Assembly: GCA_035248685.1 (NCBI GenBank)
Contig: DATFHF010000081.1
Span: forward strand, 73,071-137,070
Length of the DNA: 64,000 nt
Source of the DNA: Jatrophihabitans_A sp035248685
Lineage (GTDB): Bacteria > Actinomycetota > Actinomycetes > Mycobacteriales > Jatrophihabitantaceae
Direction: 5' to 3'
Shown: positions 18,363 through 27,481 of the stretch, in pieces
How the letters are laid out: each line of letters opens with the position of its first letter
Position numbering within the stretch: position 1 is the stretch's first letter
Position numbers and translations under genes: made by a program
Notes under the pieces: generated by a model
What the model was told of the DNA's origin: nothing
The model's input: only the letters and a program-made list of their open reading frames with translations
Database searches by the model: none

Positions 18363-19114
18363 GATGCTTGCCGTTCGCCGGTGCCGGCATGTACGGCCAA
18401 CTGAAGGAAGGCTTGTTCCAAATCCTGTTCACCGGTCCGCTCGCGCAGTTCAGCCGGGCTACCCTCGGCGATCAGTCGCCCCGACCGCATCAGCAGAACG
18501 CGCTCGCAACGAGCCGCCTCGTCCATTACGTGACTGGACACCAGCAGCGTGCGCCCGGTTGCGGCGAGCCGTCCGAATAATCTCCAGAGATCTCGGCGCA
18601 GCACCGGATCCAGGCCGACCGTCGGTTCGTCCAGCAAGAGCAGCTCGGGCTGGCCGACCAGGGCGGCGGCCAATGATACCCGGGTGCGTTGGCCGCCGGA
18701 CAGGTTGCCGGTGAGCGCGAACCGGTGGTCGGTCAGGTCGACGTCGGCCAGCACGGCATCGATCTCGGCGTCACCGGCGCCGGACTGTGCCGCGAAGTAA
18801 CGCAGGTTCTGCTGCACGGTCAGGTCCGGATACACCGAGCTGGCTTGGGTCATGTAGGCCACCCGGCTGCGTAGCGGCGCACTACCGGCCGGCTGTCCGA
18901 GCACCTCCACGGTGCCGGACCGGATCAGCTGGACGCCGGCCAGGCAGCGGATCAACGTGGTCTTACCGCAGCCGCTCGGCCCCACCAGGCCGGTGACCGA
19001 ACCCTGCCCAACCTCGAGCGTCAGCGCGTCCAGCACCAGTCGCCGGCTCCGGACCACCGTCAGATCCCGGGTGCGGATCGCCGGCGTAGCCGCCGCAGGC
19101 GATAAATTCATCAT
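18359..19114 (-). CDS. ABC transporter ATP-binding protein (ABC-2 exporter)
   Basis: A 251-residue ATPase: Walker A GPSGCGKTTLIRCL, Q-loop YMTQASSVYPDLTV, signature LSGGQRTRVSLAAAL, Walker B LLLLDEPTVGLDP and H-loop LLVSSHVMDEA. The DEPTVGLDP form and the C-terminal LEQAFLQL are typical of the CcmA/DRA subfamily that pairs with ABC-2 permeases. ATG 19114, or the adjacent ATG at 19111, begins the protein just before SPAAATPAIRTRDLTVV; the longer open frame upstream looks spurious. It is first in a three-gene operon and divergent from ychF, with an operator-like inverted repeat overlapping its start. Confidence 0.92.
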   Translation of the reverse strand: MMNLSPAAATPAIRTRDLTVVRSRRLVLDALTLEVGQGSVTGLVGPSGCGKTTLIRCLAGVQLIRSGTVEVLGQPAGSAPLRSRVAYMTQASSVYPDLTVQQNLRYFAAQSGAGDAEIDAVLADVDLTDHRFALTGNLSGGQRTRVSLAAALVGQPELLLLDEPTVGLDPVLRRDLWRLFGRLAATGRTLLVSSHVMDEAARCERVLLMRSGRLIAEGSPAELRERTGEQDLEQAFLQLAVHAGTGERQAS

Positions 19115-19123
19115 ACGTTGAAT
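19106..19123. promoter_or_regulatory. Putative TetR operator over the exporter promoter/start
   Basis: ATTCA (19106-19110) and TGAAT (19119-19123) form an inverted repeat with an 8-base centre, in an AT-rich stretch that spans the ATPase start codons and lies between two divergent genes. The size and place suit a dimer of the TetR protein encoded at the end of the operon. Arms are only 5 bases, so this is suggestive. Confidence 0.4.
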
Positions 19124-19164
19124 ATTGCAGGCTGCGGCCGAACCGTCAAGCCTTTTGCACGCCG

Positions 19165-19170
19165 TAGACT
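19165..19170 (+). promoter_or_regulatory. Leaderless -10 box (TAGACT) for ychF
   Basis: TAGACT ends 8 bases before GTG 19179, with no Shine-Dalgarno sequence between. It supports the GTG, which also begins the conserved YchF N-terminus. Confidence 0.55.
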
Positions 19171-19178
19171 GCAAGCCT

Positions 19179-20252
<1,074 letters not shown>

Positions 20253-20276
20253 TCGATGCCTCGGCGTGAAACACAC

Positions 20277-21116
20277 TTACGGTAGAGCAAGCCGCAGCCC
20301 GCGGGTCAGCGCCGCAATGATCTGTTTGCGACGTTCGGTGCTGGCCGGCCAGGAGCCGCCGGTGAAGGCAAACTCGCGGACGAGCAGCTCGTAGTCACCG
20401 GGCCAGCGCTCGAGCAGCTCGGCGAGGCGAGCCTCACCGACGGTTGATGCGATGTCCCGACCGAGCAGATGGGCGGAGGCGAGAAACACGTCACCGGATT
20501 CCTCCAGGTACGCGTTTTGCCCATCCTCGGTGTCGAAGATGCGCGAATTCACCTCAGACGCATCGCCGTACCAGTAAATGACGAGCGCAATGTCGCGAGC
20601 ATCTCTGGTCTCGTCCCACTCATGCCGGTCCAACCATGCGCCGAGCTTGGTCGCTGCATATCCGGCAACGGTCGGCACCTTGACGGTTACGCCGCTGGGC
20701 AGGATCAGCTCGAGTGCATTGTCGAATACCTCTTTCAAGGCCCATACCCTCATCGGTTCCAGCCGTATCGGCGGTGTCGCGATACCTTGGGGATCCTCGA
20801 TGTCGCCGAAGGGCAGCAGGTCGACGATCACGTCGCTGATCTTGAAGCGAATACCACTGTTACCGGCTGGCTTGAATGCATTCAACAGAGCCATGAACGT
20901 ATCCCATGAACGCAGAGCGAGCGCGAGATCCAAATCCTGCGTTGCTGCGGTGGAGAACTGGTGGCCGAGTGCGTGATGGTGCAAGTCGCGTGCGGTCGCA
21001 CCGACCACCATCACCTCGCTCGGCTCCAGGCCTGGCGCATGCGGCATGGCTGCGGCGAGAACCCGGTCGATTGCCTCGAGCAGGTCGATCGGCAGCTCGC
21101 CGGCCAACTCATTCAT
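20277..21116 (-). CDS. AbiEii-type nucleotidyltransferase toxin (type IV toxin-antitoxin)
   Basis: A 279-residue protein with the nucleotidyltransferase core of AbiEii toxins: VVGATARDLHHHAL followed by TAATQDLDLALAL, whose Asp-x-Asp binds metal, then FKISDVIVDLLPFGDIED and KEVFDNALELILPSGVTVKVPTVAGYAATKLGAWLDR. Known AbiEii/MenT toxins transfer nucleotides, for some members onto tRNA acceptor ends, blocking growth. ATG 21116 overlaps the antitoxin gene by 8 bases; an in-frame GTG at 21125 after aggag is an alternative. Order antitoxin-toxin, overlap and divergent operator fit the type IV arrangement. It is convergent with ychF. Confidence 0.85.
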   Translation of the reverse strand: MNELAGELPIDLLEAIDRVLAAAMPHAPGLEPSEVMVVGATARDLHHHALGHQFSTAATQDLDLALALRSWDTFMALLNAFKPAGNSGIRFKISDVIVDLLPFGDIEDPQGIATPPIRLEPMRVWALKEVFDNALELILPSGVTVKVPTVAGYAATKLGAWLDRHEWDETRDARDIALVIYWYGDASEVNSRIFDTEDGQNAYLEESGDVFLASAHLLGRDIASTVGEARLAELLERWPGDYELLVREFAFTGGSWPASTERRKQIIAALTRGLRLALP

Positions 21117-22065
21117 GTTCGCCACGGATCTCCTGCGCTGCCTCACGTACCCGCGGGTCCTCGCTGCCGCGCAAATCGGCGTACACCACCGGCCATGGAG
21201 CGAGCCCGTCCTCGGCGCCCGGTGTGGCCCACTCCGGCTTGTGCCAAAACTTGCGGCGAACGACGATGTTCGGCTCGCCATCGGTACGCCAGCGTTGGCG
21301 CAGCGGCAGCTTCGGGTCTAACTGGCGGACGTAGAGCATCAATGTCCCCGGTCGTAGCAGGTTCGGTACGGCAGACTCCCCTGACACCGCTGGCGGGTCA
21401 GGCTCTCCCAACGTCGGGATCTTCCAAGTGATGTCACCGTGGTAGCTGCCCAGGTACAGCCGTTCAGCCAGACCAGTTGGAAAAGCCGCAGCCCACATCC
21501 CCAGCAGGGACACCTCGCTGCGCTGACCCTGTCCCGGCCCGTACCCCGCCTGCGCCAACAGCGCGCGAGTCTTGTTCGTCTGCCCCAATGACATACCGGA
21601 GGCGCGTGCAAGCTCACGCTGAGGTCGTGTCCACAACTCCGGCCATGCCAGCAGCGCCATGATGACCTGAGAGCGCCCGCTGCTCAACAGATTGCCGCTG
21701 GCGCGAGCGCGCCGGGCAACGCTTTCCGCCTTACGGTCAATCGCTGTCCGGCCCCGGATATCGATCAGCACATCACCGAACTCAATCCACGCGTTGCCAG
21801 CCACGTCGAGGTACTGAACCCCTGCTCGGCGAAACGCATCGCCAGTCTTGGCCCCGACGTGCAGCGTGTGGACGAATACCGGTTGGTCGCCGCCATGCGG
21901 TTTCAGGTCGGACAGGCGCACATCTGAGCCGTCCACAAGCCTGAAGCTCGCTGTTGAGGCGCCACGAGAAAGTCTCAGTACGGACTGCGCCTTGGCAGCC
22001 CGGCTAACGCTGGCACGAATAGCCAGCGCGTCCAGTCTTTCGATCAGATCGTCGGTTCGAGTCAT
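21109..22065 (-). CDS. AbiEi family antitoxin/transcriptional autorepressor
   Basis: A 318-residue protein that I assign to AbiEi by its place before AbiEii and by its pattern: an N-terminal region (FVHTLHVGAKTGDAFRRAGVQYLDVAGNAWIEFGDVLIDIRGR), a central winged-helix-like segment (WPELWTRPQRELARASGMSLGQTNKTRALLAQAGY), and a C-terminal domain ending in YADLRGSEDPRVREAAQEI. AbiEi proteins repress their own promoter through a winged helix and block the toxin by an indirect mechanism. Its promoter carries four symmetric GTTCA-type half-sites. The family is moderately firm; the DNA contact is inferred from the operator. Confidence 0.75.
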   Translation of the reverse strand: MTRTDDLIERLDALAIRASVSRAAKAQSVLRLSRGASTASFRLVDGSDVRLSDLKPHGGDQPVFVHTLHVGAKTGDAFRRAGVQYLDVAGNAWIEFGDVLIDIRGRTAIDRKAESVARRARASGNLLSSGRSQVIMALLAWPELWTRPQRELARASGMSLGQTNKTRALLAQAGYGPGQGQRSEVSLLGMWAAAFPTGLAERLYLGSYHGDITWKIPTLGEPDPPAVSGESAVPNLLRPGTLMLYVRQLDPKLPLRQRWRTDGEPNIVVRRKFWHKPEWATPGAEDGLAPWPVVYADLRGSEDPRVREAAQEIRGEHE

Positions 22066-22080
22066 CGCTCCACTTCACAC

Positions 22081-22131
22081 GTTCACTCCGAGGCGCTGTT
22101 CATTCTAAGTGAACGAGCTTGAAAAGTGAAC
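22081..22131 (-). promoter_or_regulatory. AbiE promoter with nested GTTCACT/AGTGAAC operator
   Basis: Four half-sites are arranged symmetrically about position 22106: GTTCACT (22081-22087), GTTCATT (22098-22104), AGTGAAC (22108-22114) and AGTGAAC (22125-22131). Like-oriented copies are exactly 17 bases apart. On the minus strand, TAGAAT (22102-22107) is a good -10 box at the centre of symmetry, so a protein bound here would cover the promoter. A further inverted pair, GAGCTTG (22115-22121) and CAAGCTC (22131-22137), lies beside it. This fits autorepression by AbiEi. Confidence 0.7.
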
Positions 22132-22271
22132 AAGCTCGCTCGCGCTTGTAGAACTCCGCAATAGCCGCTCGACGCGCAGGCCGAGCAGAACGCCGGGTGG
22201 AGAGCCGAATCAACCCGGAATCCACCCGTGGGCCGACGACCGCGAGGCCGCAAACTCGGACAGTAGTCGCC

Positions 22272-22817
22272 ATGACTACTACCGAATACGCCCTGAACAT
22301 CGCACTGGTCGGCCTGGTGTTGCTCCAGGTCCGCGGCATCACCATCACCAAGGCTGCCCTGCTTTTCCCGGTCGTGATGACGACCTGGATCGCGACCTCG
22401 CTGCTGAAGGCCATCCCAACCGCGGGCAACGACCTGGTTCTCGAGATCGGCGGGGCGGCGGCCGGCGCAACGCTCGGCGCGCTGGCAGCGCTGGCCACCA
22501 GAGTCACCCGGCACGGCGCCACCGCCGTCGCCAAGGCCGGTGCGGTCGCCGCATTCCTCTGGGTCGCCGGCATCGGTGCCCGGGTTGCGTTCTCACTATG
22601 GGTCGGACACGGCGGCGCGGCCACCATCCGCGACTTCAGCATCGCCCACCACATCACCGGCGGACCGGCCTGGGGAACCGCGTTCCTCTTGATGGCAATC
22701 GCCGAAGTCGTCACCCGAACCGGAGTCATCTACCTCAAGACCCGGTGCACCGGCGCGGTCATCGAGCGGGGCGGCCTGATCCGCCGCTTTACCACCGCTC
22801 AGGCCTCCGGTCGGTGA
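22272..22817 (+). CDS. Integral membrane protein beside a two-component system
   Basis: A 181-residue protein with about five hydrophobic spans (YALNIALVGLVLLQV, ALLFPVVMTTWIATSLL, GGAAAGATLGALAALA, VAKAGAVAAFLWVAGI and WGTAFLLMAIAEVVTRTGVIYL). I cannot name a family. It ends 4 bases before the histidine kinase gene, so it is probably the first gene of that operon and may be a membrane partner or target of the signalling pair. No ribosome binding site is clear. Confidence 0.7.
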   Translation: MTTTEYALNIALVGLVLLQVRGITITKAALLFPVVMTTWIATSLLKAIPTAGNDLVLEIGGAAAGATLGALAALATRVTRHGATAVAKAGAVAAFLWVAGIGARVAFSLWVGHGGAATIRDFSIAHHITGGPAWGTAFLLMAIAEVVTRTGVIYLKTRCTGAVIERGGLIRRFTTAQASGR

Positions 22818-22821
22818 GACC

Positions 22822-23967
22822 ATGACAGCCATGGTGTCGATGCCGCGGCTTCGACTCGGCCGCCCGGGCGCGATGGGCAGAGCGGTGAGTGTTGCCCGCG
22901 TCGTCGGGTTGGTCGCGCTGATCTGGGCCAGCGCGAGCCAGCACGGCGACGGGACGCCGCGAGTGCCCGCGGCGCTGCTCGGATTGACCGCCCTGGCCTG
23001 GGCCGGCTGGCTGGTGTGTCTTCGAGTCACTGCGACGGTGCGGACAACCTGGCTGACGCTGGCGGTGCTGGCCGCGGCCGGCGCAGCGGTCGGCGGGCTG
23101 GCGCCGGTGGGCATCACCTTCCCCGCGGTGGCGGTGATCGCTACCGCGACGCTGACCGGTGCGGTGCCGACGCTGGCGGTCGCGGGCTTGGGTGCGGTGT
23201 CGCTGACCAGCACCGTGCTCATCGCCGGCACACCGCGTTCGATCATCGTCGAAGGGCTGCTCGCCATCGCCGCGGCCGTGCTGGGCGGCGCGAGCCGGCG
23301 ACAGTATCAGGACCGCGCAGCGCAGGCGGAGCAGCTGCTCGCCGAACGGGTCCGCGCCGACACCGAGCAGGCCCGGGCGGCCGCGCTGGCGGAAAGAAAC
23401 CGAATCGGCCGTGAAATGCATGATGTGCTCGCGCATTCTCTAGGCGCGTTGTCGGTACAGCTCGAGGTGGCCGACGCACTGCTGGAGACCGATGCCGGCA
23501 ATGCCCGCGAGCATGTCCAGCGGGCCCGGCGCCTCGCGGTCGACGGGCTGACCGAGGCCAGGAAAGCGGTGCAGGCGCTGCGCGATGAACCGGTGGCACT
23601 CAGCGAGCAACTCACCGCGCTGGCCGCTGCCGACGGTGCCGCGCTGACCGTGACTGGTGCCGAGCGGCGGCTCGCCCCCGACGTTCAACTCGCCCTCTAC
23701 CGTGCCGCGCAGGAGGCGGTGAGCAACGCCCGCAAGCACGCGCCCGGGGCAGCAGTCACGCTCCAGCTGGACTACCAAAGCGCGGCCACCGTCCTGCTCG
23801 TGCGCAACGGTCCCTGCCCGGACGGCCGCCCACCGAGCCCGCTCGGCCTGACCGGCGGCGGTTTCGGACTATCCGGAATGCGTGAGCGTGTCGAACTGGT
23901 CGGCGGCGAGCTGTCCGCTGCCGCACAGGACGCCGGCTGGACCGTCCGGGCCGCGGTGCCGGGATGA
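22822..23967 (+). CDS. Sensor histidine kinase, NarL/DesK-type (HisKA_3)
   Basis: A 381-residue kinase. The N-terminal half has about five to six membrane spans and no obvious sensory domain. The HisKA_3 dimerisation segment follows: ERNRIGREMHDVLAHSLGALSVQLE, with the phosphorylated His200. The ATPase domain shows QEAVSNARKHAPG (N box) and GGGFGLSGMRERVELVGG (G box). The stop overlaps the response regulator start as ATGA. The stimulus is unknown; sensing through the membrane region is inferred. Confidence 0.93.
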   Translation: MTAMVSMPRLRLGRPGAMGRAVSVARVVGLVALIWASASQHGDGTPRVPAALLGLTALAWAGWLVCLRVTATVRTTWLTLAVLAAAGAAVGGLAPVGITFPAVAVIATATLTGAVPTLAVAGLGAVSLTSTVLIAGTPRSIIVEGLLAIAAAVLGGASRRQYQDRAAQAEQLLAERVRADTEQARAAALAERNRIGREMHDVLAHSLGALSVQLEVADALLETDAGNAREHVQRARRLAVDGLTEARKAVQALRDEPVALSEQLTALAAADGAALTVTGAERRLAPDVQLALYRAAQEAVSNARKHAPGAAVTLQLDYQSAATVLLVRNGPCPDGRPPSPLGLTGGGFGLSGMRERVELVGGELSAAAQDAGWTVRAAVPG

Positions 23968-24599
23968 AAGTTGTTGTCGCCGATGACCAGACCATCGTTC
24001 GGGAAGGCCTGGTCACCTTGCTGTCCACAATGCCCGGCATCGAGGTAATCGGATCCGCCGGCGACGGCGAGCAGGCGGTGGCGCTGGTCAGGCAGGCCCC
24101 GCCGGACGTGGTGCTCATGGATCTGCGGATGCCCAGCATGGACGGCATCGAAGCGACCCGGCGGATCCGCGCCGAGCTCCCCGAGGTGCAGGTCGTCGTC
24201 CTCACCACCTACGCCGACGACGAGTCGATCGTGCAGGCCCTGCGCGCCGGAGCTATCGGCTACCTCACCAAGGACGCCGGACGTGACCACATCCGCCGTG
24301 CACTGGAAGCGGCCGCGGCCGGCCAGGCAGTACTCGACCCGACCGTCCAAGCCCGACTGGTTCAGGCAGCCCAGCTGCCACACCCCGGGTCGTCCCAGCT
24401 ACCCGACGGATTGACCGAACGCGAAGGCGAGGTGCTGCGGCTGGTCAGCGCCGGCAGGTCGAACAGCGAGATCGCCGCCCAGTTGTTCGTCAGCGAAGCG
24501 ACGGTCAAGACCCACATCAACCACATCTTCGCCAAGACCGGCAGCCGCGATCGGGCCCAGGCGATCGCCTACGCGCACCGCCACCTTCCCGAAGGATGA
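23964..24599 (+). CDS. LuxR/NarL family response regulator
   Basis: A 211-residue regulator with a receiver domain (VVADDQTIVREGLVTLL, phosphorylation site Asp53 in VVLMDLRMPSMDG, VVLTTYADD, GYLTKDAGRDHIRRAL). The C-terminal LuxR helix-turn-helix reads LTEREGEVLRLVSAGRSNSEIAAQLFVSEATVKTHINHIF. It is translationally coupled to the kinase gene, forming a cognate pair. The alcohol dehydrogenase 70 bases downstream on the same strand may be a target. No DNA site could be identified. Confidence 0.95.
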   Translation: MKVVVADDQTIVREGLVTLLSTMPGIEVIGSAGDGEQAVALVRQAPPDVVLMDLRMPSMDGIEATRRIRAELPEVQVVVLTTYADDESIVQALRAGAIGYLTKDAGRDHIRRALEAAAAGQAVLDPTVQARLVQAAQLPHPGSSQLPDGLTEREGEVLRLVSAGRSNSEIAAQLFVSEATVKTHINHIFAKTGSRDRAQAIAYAHRHLPEG

Positions 24600-24669
24600 C
24601 GCCTGTCGGAGGAGAAGGGTTGGATGGAGGTACGGCCAATGGCCGACCAACCGTCAGGGAGACAGTGAG

Positions 24670-25686
24670 ATGCGCGCCACGATTCTGCATGCTCCGTACG
24701 ATGTCCGCTCCGAGATCGTCGACGACCCCACCATCGTTGAGCCGACCGACGCGATCATCCGGGTGTCCGCCGCGTGCGTGTGCGGTTCGGATCTGTGGTC
24801 CTATCGCGGTGACAACCAGGTCGACGAGCCGAGGCCCGCGGGCCATGAGTACGTCGGGATAGTCGAGGAGGTCGGCCCCGGTGTACGCAGCATTCGGCCC
24901 GGCCAGTTCGTAGTCGGGTCGTTCTTCGCCTCCGACAACACCTGCCCGAACTGCCGCAACGGCTTCCAGACCTCCTGTCAGAACTTCCGGCGGATCGGTG
25001 GCGCGCAGGCCGAGCTGCTGCGGATTCCACTGGCCGACGGCACCCTGGTCGCCACCCCCGACATCCCGGACGATAAGTACTTGGCCAGCCTGGTCAGCGC
25101 CTCGGACGTACTCGGAACCGGCTGGTGGGCGGCCGTCGCTGCCGGCGTCCGGCCCGGTGACACGGTCGCGGTTGTCGGCGATGGCGCAGTGGGCCTGCTC
25201 GGCGTCCTGGCCGCCAAGGAGTTCGGCGCCGAGCGGATCATCATCATGAGCCGGCACGAGCCTCGGCAGCTGCTCGCCCGGGAGTTCGGTGCGACCGACA
25301 TCGTCGCCGAGCGCGGCGACGACGGGGTGGCGGCCGTCAAGGAGCTCACCGACGGCATCGGCGCGGACAGCGTGCTGGAATGCGTCGGTACCGGCGAGGC
25401 GGTGAGCCAGGCGATGCGCTCTACCCGGCCTGGTGGTGGCGTCGGCATAGTGGGCGTCCCGCACGGTGTTTCCATCGACGGTAGCGAGCTGTTCTACTCC
25501 CACGTCCGGATCCAAAGCGGGCCGGCGCCGGTGCGTCGCTTCCTGCCCGAGCTGATCGACCGCATCCTCACCGGGGCCATCGACCCCGGACGGGTCTTCG
25601 ATCTCATCCTGCCGCTCGAGCAGGCGGCCGAGGGTTACGCCGCAATGGCCGAGCGGCGCGCCATCAAGAGCCTGCTGCTTCCCTGA
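24670..25686 (+). CDS. Zinc-dependent alcohol dehydrogenase (MDR family)
   Basis: A 338-residue medium-chain dehydrogenase. Catalytic-zinc residues appear in VCGSDLWSYRG and AGHEYVGIV. The structural-zinc lobe is reduced (NTCPNCRNGFQTSCQ, three cysteines, with Gly where the third usually stands), a form I recall in a subgroup of actinomycete enzymes. The Rossmann motif is VVGDGAVGLLGVLAAKEFGA. Substrate is unknown; NAD(P)-linked oxidation of an alcohol is the family reaction. ATG 24670 follows a purine-rich gggagacag. It lies downstream of the two-component system and may be induced by it. Confidence 0.9.
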   Translation: MRATILHAPYDVRSEIVDDPTIVEPTDAIIRVSAACVCGSDLWSYRGDNQVDEPRPAGHEYVGIVEEVGPGVRSIRPGQFVVGSFFASDNTCPNCRNGFQTSCQNFRRIGGAQAELLRIPLADGTLVATPDIPDDKYLASLVSASDVLGTGWWAAVAAGVRPGDTVAVVGDGAVGLLGVLAAKEFGAERIIIMSRHEPRQLLAREFGATDIVAERGDDGVAAVKELTDGIGADSVLECVGTGEAVSQAMRSTRPGGGVGIVGVPHGVSIDGSELFYSHVRIQSGPAPVRRFLPELIDRILTGAIDPGRVFDLILPLEQAAEGYAAMAERRAIKSLLLP

Positions 25687-25742
25687 CCCACACCCCTGGC
25701 GAGCGCTCAGCGTGTCCGGTCGGACGGTCAGGGCCCAAGGCC

Positions 25743-25748
25743 TATCCT
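25743..25748 (+). promoter_or_regulatory. Leaderless -10 box (TATCCT)
   Basis: TATCCT ends 6 bases before the ATG at 25755 and no Shine-Dalgarno sequence is present. Confidence 0.5.
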
Positions 25749-25754
25749 GCCGCC

Positions 25755-26441
25755 ATGCTGCTCAACAGTCAGCCCATCGAGGGTGGCGCGAAGGTTCATC
25801 TGGCAGCGACCAATGCAACGCCTATTGCGCCGAGCGGTGTCCAGGCCCGGCTCAAGCTGATGTTCGTGCCGCCCGCCGCCGACCGGATCAAGCCGCCGGC
25901 GGCGACCAAAACCGTCGCGCTTGATGCCAACGGCCATCCGGTCGCGGGAGTCTGGGGCGCGGCGGCGAGCGTCCTCGACGAGGTATGGCACAACGAGGAA
26001 AGCCGCTTCAGCGGTCTCAACTCCCGAGGTGTCTCGCTGCTGTCCGCGTTGTCACTGATCCTGAGCGTCCTCGGATTCTTCTCCAGCAGCGTCCTTGACC
26101 GGAGCGCCAACGGGCTGACCGGCAGCGAGAAAACCACAGCGCAGGTCGGGATCTACCTTGCCCTCGGATTTTTCGTACTCGCCGCCTTCGTGATCGTCTT
26201 CGGCGTGCTGATGCCGTCCGGCCGGGTGATCTTCGGCGAGAACGCGATCACCAGCGGCCCGGACGAGCTGACCAAAGAGCTGATCGATGAGACGGCGTTC
26301 CGAGAGTACGGCGGCATCTACAGCACGCTCGCCAACCGCTCTTCGCGCAAGGCCTTCTGGCTGAGCTGGGCCTACCTGCTGTTCGCGCTCGCGGTGACCT
26401 GCAGTGCGGTCGCCACCGTGGTGGTCATCCAGCGCTTCTAG
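25755..26441 (+). CDS. Three-TM membrane protein, unknown function
   Basis: A 228-residue protein. A soluble N-terminus (~85 residues) leads into WHNEESRFSGLNSRGVSLLSALSLILSVLGFFSS, the first membrane span. A second span (IYLALGFFVLAAFVIVFGVLM), a cytoplasmic or external loop (~60 residues), and a third span (FWLSWAYLLFALAVTCSAVATVVVI) follow. The acidic-aromatic pattern ahead of the first span resembles small membrane proteins that flank defence or signalling genes in other bacteria, but I cannot place it in a named family. The start is set by a leaderless -10 box. It is convergent with the next small gene. Confidence 0.7.
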   Translation: MLLNSQPIEGGAKVHLAATNATPIAPSGVQARLKLMFVPPAADRIKPPAATKTVALDANGHPVAGVWGAAASVLDEVWHNEESRFSGLNSRGVSLLSALSLILSVLGFFSSSVLDRSANGLTGSEKTTAQVGIYLALGFFVLAAFVIVFGVLMPSGRVIFGENAITSGPDELTKELIDETAFREYGGIYSTLANRSSRKAFWLSWAYLLFALAVTCSAVATVVVIQRF

Positions 26442-26468
26442 GGCCGTGCCGGGCCGGCAAAAGGCTTG

Positions 26469-26675
26469 CTAATCGGCCAGCCGAGCGATTGCCTGCGCCC
26501 ACAGGAAGAACTTGTTCGTACCCAGGTCCCTGATCGTAACGATGTTGAAGGCGGATTTGAGCGCCTCGGCATCCGCTTCGCTGACACCCTGCAGCGCTGC
26601 CACCGGCGCGGCGGCCAACTCCTCCATCGACCGGGTCTCGTAGGCCTTGTCGAGTTTGTCAGCGATACCGGGCAT
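26469..26675 (-). CDS. Small helix-hairpin-helix-like protein
   Basis: A 68-residue protein beginning PGIADKLDKAYETRSMEELAAAPVAALQGVS, then EADAEALKSAFNIVTIRDLGTNKFFLWAQAI. The pairs of helices around LQGVSEADAEALKSAFNI resemble a helix-hairpin-helix fold of the DUF4332 type. I recall similar short proteins in cyanobacteria and actinomycetes without a known role. ATG 26675 has CGGAGG 6 bases upstream; the longer open frame is not supported. It is convergent with the membrane protein and divergent from the transketolase genes. Confidence 0.75.
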   Translation of the reverse strand: MPGIADKLDKAYETRSMEELAAAPVAALQGVSEADAEALKSAFNIVTIRDLGTNKFFLWAQAIARLAD

Positions 26676-26788
26676 ATGAACCTCCGAAAGATAAGGAAGT
26701 GCTGAGGCTATACGCGCTCGCGGCCCATGCCAATAGCCGAAACTCCTCAGCTTGACCTGAAGTGCGGTTGAAGTTGCAGGGTGGTGGC

Positions 26789-27481
26789 ATGACCACGACG
26801 ACAAGCTACGGCTATTCGCAGCTGGCGGAGCTGATGTCCCTGATGACCGGCGACGAGAAGCACGACCTCAGCGCCACCTCGACCCTGGACGCGATCTGGG
26901 TGCTCTACGACCAGGTGCTGCGAGTCGACCCACAGCGTCCGGACGATCCGGACCGCGACCGGTTCCTGCTTTCCAAGGGGCACGGCCCGATGGCGTACTA
27001 CGCGGTGCTGGCCGCCCGCGGCTTTATCGACATCGACGAGCTCCGAGACTTCAGCAGCCTGAATTCCCGGCTCGGCCATCACCCCGACCGGGTGCTTATC
27101 CCCGGTGTGGAGATCAGTTCGGGCTCGCTCGGGCACGGTCTCGGGTTGGCGGTCGGTACCGCACTCGGGCTGGGGCTCACCGGGCACCCGGACAGCAAGG
27201 TGGTGGTGCTGCTGGGGGACGCCGAGCTGGAAGAGGGCAGCAATGCCGAGGCGATCCAGCTGGCCGGTCGGCTCGGCCTGCACCGGTTGCTGGCCGTGGT
27301 TATCGACAATTCCTCGGCAGCTCTCGGCTGGCCCGGCGGCATCGCCCGGCGCTTTACCGAGGAGGGCTGGTCCAGTGCCGAGGTGGACGGCCGCGATCAC
27401 GCCGCCCTGGCCCGGGCCTACGCCGCCGGCGCACCGGACCGACCGCACGTAGTAATCGCCCGAGTGGAAGGCAAGAACTGA
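26789..27481 (+). CDS. Transketolase, N-terminal (TPP-binding) subunit
   Basis: A 230-residue protein matching the first third of transketolase: RFLLSKGHGPMAYYAVLAARGF, GSLGHGLGLAVGTALG, and the thiamine diphosphate/Mg site VVLLGDAELEEGSNAEAIQLAGRLGLHRLLAVVIDN. The activity needs the C-terminal subunit, whose ATG overlaps this stop. Split transketolases occur in many actinomycetes beside a normal full-length tkt and are thought to act on particular sugar-phosphate or side-pathway ketols; the substrate here is unknown. ATG 26789 gives the expected beginning, with weak gcaggg upstream. Confidence 0.9.
   Translation: MTTTTSYGYSQLAELMSLMTGDEKHDLSATSTLDAIWVLYDQVLRVDPQRPDDPDRDRFLLSKGHGPMAYYAVLAARGFIDIDELRDFSSLNSRLGHHPDRVLIPGVEISSGSLGHGLGLAVGTALGLGLTGHPDSKVVVLLGDAELEEGSNAEAIQLAGRLGLHRLLAVVIDNSSAALGWPGGIARRFTEEGWSSAEVDGRDHAALARAYAAGAPDRPHVVIARVEGKN

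Noticed and set aside
24517..25515. 332-codon minus-strand frame
   Set aside because: Antisense to the alcohol dehydrogenase, which has its zinc and Rossmann motifs in the plus frame.
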